From a bacterium (lineage in GTDB: Bacteria; Patescibacteriota; Patescibacteriia; SBBB01): DNA of 43,363 nt. Below are positions 39,352 to 43,363 of this stretch, piece after piece. How positions within the stretch are numbered: the stretch's first letter is position 1; each line of letters opens with the position of its first letter. The stretch spans positions 1 to 43,363 of the forward strand of contig SBBB01000013.1 in the NCBI GenBank assembly GCA_005239895.1, given 5' to 3'. The notes under the pieces were generated by a model. The model had not been told where the DNA came from and searched no databases. It saw only the letters and a program-made list of their open reading frames with translations. Both the position numbers and the translations under genes were made by a program.

Positions 39352-42225
39352 TTATTTCTTTTCATTGCCCCATTTAGCATCTGCATGACCTATAAGTTCT
39401 ATGGCTTCTTCTTGAGTAAGAGGAGTCCTAAGATCTTTAGCTGTTGCATCTGTTAATCCTATTTTATTCGCAAAACTTGAAAGTTTTTTAAGATCATTTC
39501 GGTTAAAATCAGTCTTAATCTTGTAAGCGTCTAATACAGATCGAATAGCATCAGCTTCTCTTATAACTCTTCTGCCCTTTTTAAGATTTAATTTCTTGTC
39601 CATAGTATTATCCATCATAGCCGAGAAGTCATTTCGATTTAATTGTTTGTTAAGATCTATGTTGCCCTGCTTATCAGCTGTTAGAGCCCCGTCATTTTTG
39701 AGACGCATAGCTTCGTCGAAGAGGGGATTTTTATCATCAATATTCTTAAAAGGAATCATTCCTTTTTTAAACTTTTCTTCGACTGCAGCTCTAATAATTT
39801 TGTCGGTTTCTTGGCGGAATGTTTTGATGTAAGCCTCGGCTTCTAAAGGATCATTTACGGTTAATAGTTTATCATTGAAATTTTCAACTTTTTTTAACAT
39901 TTGGTCACTAGCGTCGGGCGGGAAATTAAAATTACTAAGTGATTTTTTAAGTTCGTCGACTTGTTTAAGTGACTCTGCGGATACACCTGGTACAGCTGCT
40001 ATTTTTTTCTTAGTAGTATCAAATTGATTAACCTCGGATAGCATATCTAGTTTGTCTTTGACAAATTCTTCGCGTATTTTTTCAGGCATTTTTACAGAGG
40101 TTGCCAAAATATTCATCATAGCTTCTTGATGTCGTTTCTTTTCTTGCAAAATTAATTCTAAGGTTTGACCATCTAAAGATGTGAATAGTTTTTTAGCTTT
40201 GAATGTATCTTGATCAGGAATACCTTGCATAATTTTATCAAATTCTTGAACCTGATTAGTATTTAGTTTGGATTCCAAACCAATAATTTCATCTTCATCC
40301 TTAAAGTCACCTTCAAAATCAAATGATGGTTTTACTTGTACAAAATCCCTCATATATTCACGGAACTTCATTCCCATAGCCATTCCTTGACGCATATTTT
40401 CTTCTACTTTAGTCATATCATTACTTTCAAAAGCTGCCATAGTTTTAGCGTACAAAGCTTCCATTTCAGCTAAAAATTCTTTTAATTTTTCAGTATTAAC
40501 TTTTTTAGCGTCTAAATCCGCGATTAATTTTTTAAGATTATTTATCATTTCTTGAGCTCCTTTTAATCCGTGCGACATTTGCTCCTGAAAATGTTTTTTG
40601 CCAGATTCTTTAAATATTTTTTCCATTTCTTCACGAGACTCTTTTTTAAGTTCTTTTAATTCATCAAATAATTGGGTCATTAAAACTTGATCTCCAGCTT
40701 CTTTGGCAGTTTTAATATTTGTAATAATGCTTTCTAATTGAGTTTTTTTAGCAGTTAAGCTACTAGTATCAACGCCCATTTTGGATGCTTGTTCAATGCC
40801 TCGACTCATGTGCATTAATCCCATTTCAGCCATCATATTAAGATTCATCATTCTTTCAGGTGGGGGAGTATGTCCTCTAAAATTACCAAAGCGATCTCCT
40901 AATTTTAACCCTTGCATATCGTGAAGTACTTGACCAACTTTAGTATAGTCTTGATTGGTAAAACTAGATTGCATGTTATTGTATTGTGTTAGCGCTGTTT
41001 CGTACGCGGCCCTGTCTTCGGGATCAACTGCAATTCCAGCTGCTTCTGATTTTTGGAAACCAGTAGCAGTTCGATCCAAGCCATCTTTAATATTAGTTAA
41101 CATTCTATTAATACCTTCAGGAGCTAAATTTTGAACATTGCCAGTTTCAAAAGAGGTTGTTTGGTGGGGAGAGAAGTTGCGGGCTTTTTGAAAATACATT
41201 TGAGCTGTTTTTTCATCTTTTTGCTTTAAACTTTCCTCGGCTTTTTGAAGGTATTGTTTAGATAATTCAATTTTAGCTTGCAAATCAACACTGTCATGTT
41301 GAAATATATGACCAGATTTTTGAAAATCAGGTATAGCTTGGGTTGAATCTTGAAGTCTGTTTCTAAAGTCCATCATGTTTTCTTTAGAAAAACCCATTTG
41401 TTCTTGTGGGCGAGTTGGCATCATATGCATAGGCGGCATTTGCATTGGCATTCCTTGGTGCATTTCTGGTCTTCCCTGTATCATGTCGGGCATACCAGTA
41501 GGCATTCCTTTCATCATGTCTGGCATACCAGTGGGCATTCCCGGCATTCCTCCTCCTGGCATTCCGTATGGTTGAGTGCTAATGGGTTGACCACCTGGCA
41601 TATTGTTGTAACCAGGCATATTTAGAGCATCATTGCCATAAGGATATTGATTGGGAGTTGTGCTATCGCATTTACCCTCTTTAGCAATAGCAACACCTCT
41701 GGCATAACATTTATTAGAATAAGTTATTCCGTTTGTGCCGCAAACAGGCGCATATTCTTGAGTACAAACTACTGTGCCTATGCTAGTTGAAGTTGGGGTT
41801 GTAGAACCAGGATAAGGGTATTGATGTTGTGATGGATATTGACCTGTAGTGGTTGGTCCAGTTATTGGGTATGGCTTGTCTGTTGTTGTATACTGTGGTG
41901 GTTGTTGTATTGGTTGACCTGTGGGGGTTATACCAGTAGGTGGTTGCTGGGTTGTTCCGGTAGGCGGCGTATAAGTTGTTGTGCCAGTTGGTGGAGTGTA
42001 AGTTGTTCCAGTTGGTGTTTGTTGGGTTGTTGTACCCGAAGGTGGTGGAGTGTAGGTTGTAGAGCCAGTAGGTGGTGTATAAGTTGTTGTTCCTGCTGGT
42101 GGAGTATAAGTTGTGCCAGTTGGTGGAGGGGTGTAGGTTGGGTGGCTTTCTGTAAACACACTCAATGGCAGAGCTAATTGAGTAATTAATAAACTTATAA
42201 ATAAAAACTGCGATATTTTTTGCAT
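39352..42225 (-). CDS. Large exported protein with Kazal domain and helical body
   Basis: The 957-residue protein begins with a signal peptide (KISQFLFISLLITQLALPLS). Residues about 28-150 are a Pro/Thr/Tyr-rich repeat region with many TYTPPTGTT units. Residues 153-187 are a Kazal-type module (C154, C162, C173, C186; EYAPVCGTNGITYSNKCYAR), a fold that usually inhibits serine proteases. Residues about 200-278 are rich in Met, Pro and Gly (MPGMPTGMPDMMKGMPTG). The remaining 680 residues are a charged, helical, coiled-coil-like body. No sortase motif is seen. A surface protein that resists host or neighbour proteases is a reasonable guess. Confidence 0.8.
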   Translation of the reverse strand: MQKISQFLFISLLITQLALPLSVFTESHPTYTPPPTGTTYTPPAGTTTYTPPTGSTTYTPPPSGTTTQQTPTGTTYTPPTGTTTYTPPTGTTQQPPTGITPTGQPIQQPPQYTTTDKPYPITGPTTTGQYPSQHQYPYPGSTTPTSTSIGTVVCTQEYAPVCGTNGITYSNKCYARGVAIAKEGKCDSTTPNQYPYGNDALNMPGYNNMPGGQPISTQPYGMPGGGMPGMPTGMPDMMKGMPTGMPDMIQGRPEMHQGMPMQMPPMHMMPTRPQEQMGFSKENMMDFRNRLQDSTQAIPDFQKSGHIFQHDSVDLQAKIELSKQYLQKAEESLKQKDEKTAQMYFQKARNFSPHQTTSFETGNVQNLAPEGINRMLTNIKDGLDRTATGFQKSEAAGIAVDPEDRAAYETALTQYNNMQSSFTNQDYTKVGQVLHDMQGLKLGDRFGNFRGHTPPPERMMNLNMMAEMGLMHMSRGIEQASKMGVDTSSLTAKKTQLESIITNIKTAKEAGDQVLMTQLFDELKELKKESREEMEKIFKESGKKHFQEQMSHGLKGAQEMINNLKKLIADLDAKKVNTEKLKEFLAEMEALYAKTMAAFESNDMTKVEENMRQGMAMGMKFREYMRDFVQVKPSFDFEGDFKDEDEIIGLESKLNTNQVQEFDKIMQGIPDQDTFKAKKLFTSLDGQTLELILQEKKRHQEAMMNILATSVKMPEKIREEFVKDKLDMLSEVNQFDTTKKKIAAVPGVSAESLKQVDELKKSLSNFNFPPDASDQMLKKVENFNDKLLTVNDPLEAEAYIKTFRQETDKIIRAAVEEKFKKGMIPFKNIDDKNPLFDEAMRLKNDGALTADKQGNIDLNKQLNRNDFSAMMDNTMDKKLNLKKGRRVIREADAIRSVLDAYKIKTDFNRNDLKKLSSFANKIGLTDATAKDLRTPLTQEEAIELIGHADAKWGNEKK

Positions 42226-42286
42226 AAAAAATTATTAAAAATAAATAATTTAAACTTTAAAATCTTTTTGGTTTTAGTTTTTTACG

Positions 42287-42322
42287 AGCAAAAAGTAGCT
42301 GTTATACGGGCTACTTTTTGCT
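42287..42322 (-). terminator. Terminator of the surface-protein gene
   Basis: AGCAAAAAGTAGC (42287-42299) and GCTACTTTTTGCT (42310-42322) form a perfect 13-bp stem with a 10-base loop, downstream of the gene ending at 42355 and upstream of the Kazal-protein gene. Confidence 0.7.
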
Positions 42323-42354
42323 TAGTGTCATTAATTTAGGTGTTTTTGTAGTTA

Positions 42355-43363
42355 TTATGGGCAAGTTACAGCAGTCGCAACAACTGATCCTGCATTATTA
42401 ATTCCAATACGTCTACATATTAGACCATCAGGGCTTTTAGTAATAATACCTTTATCTGCTGTTGTAGCTTGGATATCTCCAGATAAACGAAAATCTCCAG
42501 TGTTGGTTGGTGTGACCGTGGTTGTTGATCCACCTGTAGAGAACTCTATATCAACCGCTCCAGCTCCAATAGTGGTAGAAACGGTTTCAGTAGGCATCGC
42601 AGTATTGCTATTGGTATTCCAACGAGAATCATGAATTGTTGTATTCGTAGTTGGAGTTGAAGGTAAAGCAACATTATCTCCTACTCCTAAGAAGCGGGAA
42701 GCAGAACCAGTGTACTGTATTGCTACTACATAGCTTGTGTTTGCAGTTACAGGAATTGATGTAATAGTTGTCCACGCCCAAGTATTATTGCTTGAACTAC
42801 AGTTTCCGCTACCTACCACGACCCCATCACTAAACCTGTATACCCTGACTGGAGCATTGGTAAAAGAGACTGACTGGCTTCCACCAAAACAACCAAATTT
42901 CGTGATGTTTCCGTTAATATTTGGAGTAAATCTATAACCAGCGTTTAGATTAGAGTGCCATGCGGTTGGAGTATATCCTATGTTTGCCATATGTGTAGCA
43001 ACAGGTGTTTGAACAGGTCCCGACGATGTAGTGATAGTTGACACTAAAGCAATGGTACCATCAGTATTAGGTGCTGGTACTGTTATAGTTCTATCAGCAA
43101 TTGGGTCAGTGGCAGAGATAGTTGTTTCAAAAGCATCACTCGTTATGCCTTCAAAAATTATTTGTGTTCCAAGTCCAATATTATGAGCAGAACTATCTAA
43201 TGGTAAACAAGCACCAGTAGTACAGCTTCCAACATCAGTTACATCCCCAGATCCACCACCTCCACCAACCAAATTAACATACGCTCCACCGTTTTCTGAA
43301 ACTTTGAATACATTAGCAGTTGAATCAAAATAAATTCTTCCTTGTCCTGCTGGTGATACTGCC
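42355..43363 (-). CDS. Exported or fibre-like surface protein, 5' end missing
   Basis: The frame stays open to the right edge of the window, so the TTG at 43272 is not the true start. The visible 336 residues are rich in Ser, Thr, Gly and Asn. GRIYFDSTANVFKVSENGGA, followed by a Gly-rich hinge (LVGGGGGSGDV), is typical of long repetitive surface or tail-fibre-like proteins. ADRTITVPAPNTDGTIALVS is another such repeat. From about 42990 down a beta-sandwich (GYTPTAWHSNLNAGYRFTPN, then VRVYRFSDG and NTSYVVAIQYTG) resembles DUF4082-type modules. The end ICRRIGINNAGSVVATAVTC has a Cys pair. Confidence 0.7.
   Translation of the reverse strand, partial: AVSPAGQGRIYFDSTANVFKVSENGGAYVNLVGGGGGSGDVTDVGSCTTGACLPLDSSAHNIGLGTQIIFEGITSDAFETTISATDPIADRTITVPAPNTDGTIALVSTITTSSGPVQTPVATHMANIGYTPTAWHSNLNAGYRFTPNINGNITKFGCFGGSQSVSFTNAPVRVYRFSDGVVVGSGNCSSSNNTWAWTTITSIPVTANTSYVVAIQYTGSASRFLGVGDNVALPSTPTTNTTIHDSRWNTNSNTAMPTETVSTTIGAGAVDIEFSTGGSTTTVTPTNTGDFRLSGDIQATTADKGIITKSPDGLICRRIGINNAGSVVATAVTCP

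Noticed and set aside
41839-42177. Long open frames opposite the Thr/Pro-rich repeats of the Kazal protein
   Set aside because: The periodic codon pattern of the repeat opens several frames at once; the Trp/Cys/Ser-rich product is not protein-like.

Overview
The window looks like chromosomal DNA of a member of the Candidate Phyla Radiation (Patescibacteria), although no marker here fixes the phylum. The DNA is AT-rich and the genes are tightly packed. Several products fit that group: a short alanyl-tRNA synthetase, a VirB6/TrbL-like membrane protein with a long soluble tail, a thrombospondin-type-3-repeat protein, an S23-type four-helix-bundle protein, small GIY-YIG nucleases, and a very large secreted protein with a Kazal domain. 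TGA is used as an ordinary stop, so the Gly-TGA code of some relatives does not apply.

Layout. 1-1500: the ends of a glycosyltransferase operon. 1570-2580: small unknown proteins. 2960-4742: a MntA/HepT-type toxin-antitoxin pair followed by a split gene of kinase-like appearance. 4853-5607 (minus): a four-helix membrane protein made of two copies of one unit, with a frame-shifted tail. 5771-13289: one tight plus-strand operon, fba-ftsK-rnpA-yidD-yidC-PBP1A-trmD, joining glycolysis, chromosome segregation, tRNA processing, membrane-protein insertion and wall synthesis. 13446-15490: aroB and an unknown gene, bracketed by two inverted-repeat elements. 15488-18879: an Xre/DUF2178-like pair, then a three-gene extracytoplasmic thiol-redox operon (Met-rich thioredoxin, CcdA, DipZ-like thioredoxin) behind a promoter whose -35 box lies inside a 22-bp palindrome. 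18973-23468: a lipoprotein and a single large-type purL of higher GC than its surroundings. 23609-29788: a YdjM-like protein, two tRNAs, a surface protein, the S23 gene and a VirB6-like cluster. 29941-35028: leuS, rsmA, tRNA-His, glutaredoxin, clpP and a small thioredoxin. 35056-43363 (all minus): two GIY-YIG genes, each lying just downstream of a tRNA gene, with the M16 peptidase gene and alaS, then the Kazal protein and a cell-surface or fibre-like protein that runs off the window.

The most unusual structure is the pair of tRNA / structured tandem repeat / GIY-YIG units (35056-35575 and 38711-39193). One repeat is an exact 88-bp tandem duplication that includes the last five bases of initiator tRNA-Met with its CCA. 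A 21-base core of that repeat also occurs inside the leuS coding sequence. Together these suggest a small dispersing element. The second notable structure is the two CATCCCGTTAGAA inverted-repeat elements whose outer ends supply the start codons of aroB and the xre gene. Three places (about 4068, 5095 and 13525) read as single-base frameshifts. They are either assembly indels or real gene decay. All family names were assigned by eye from sequence motifs, without any database search.
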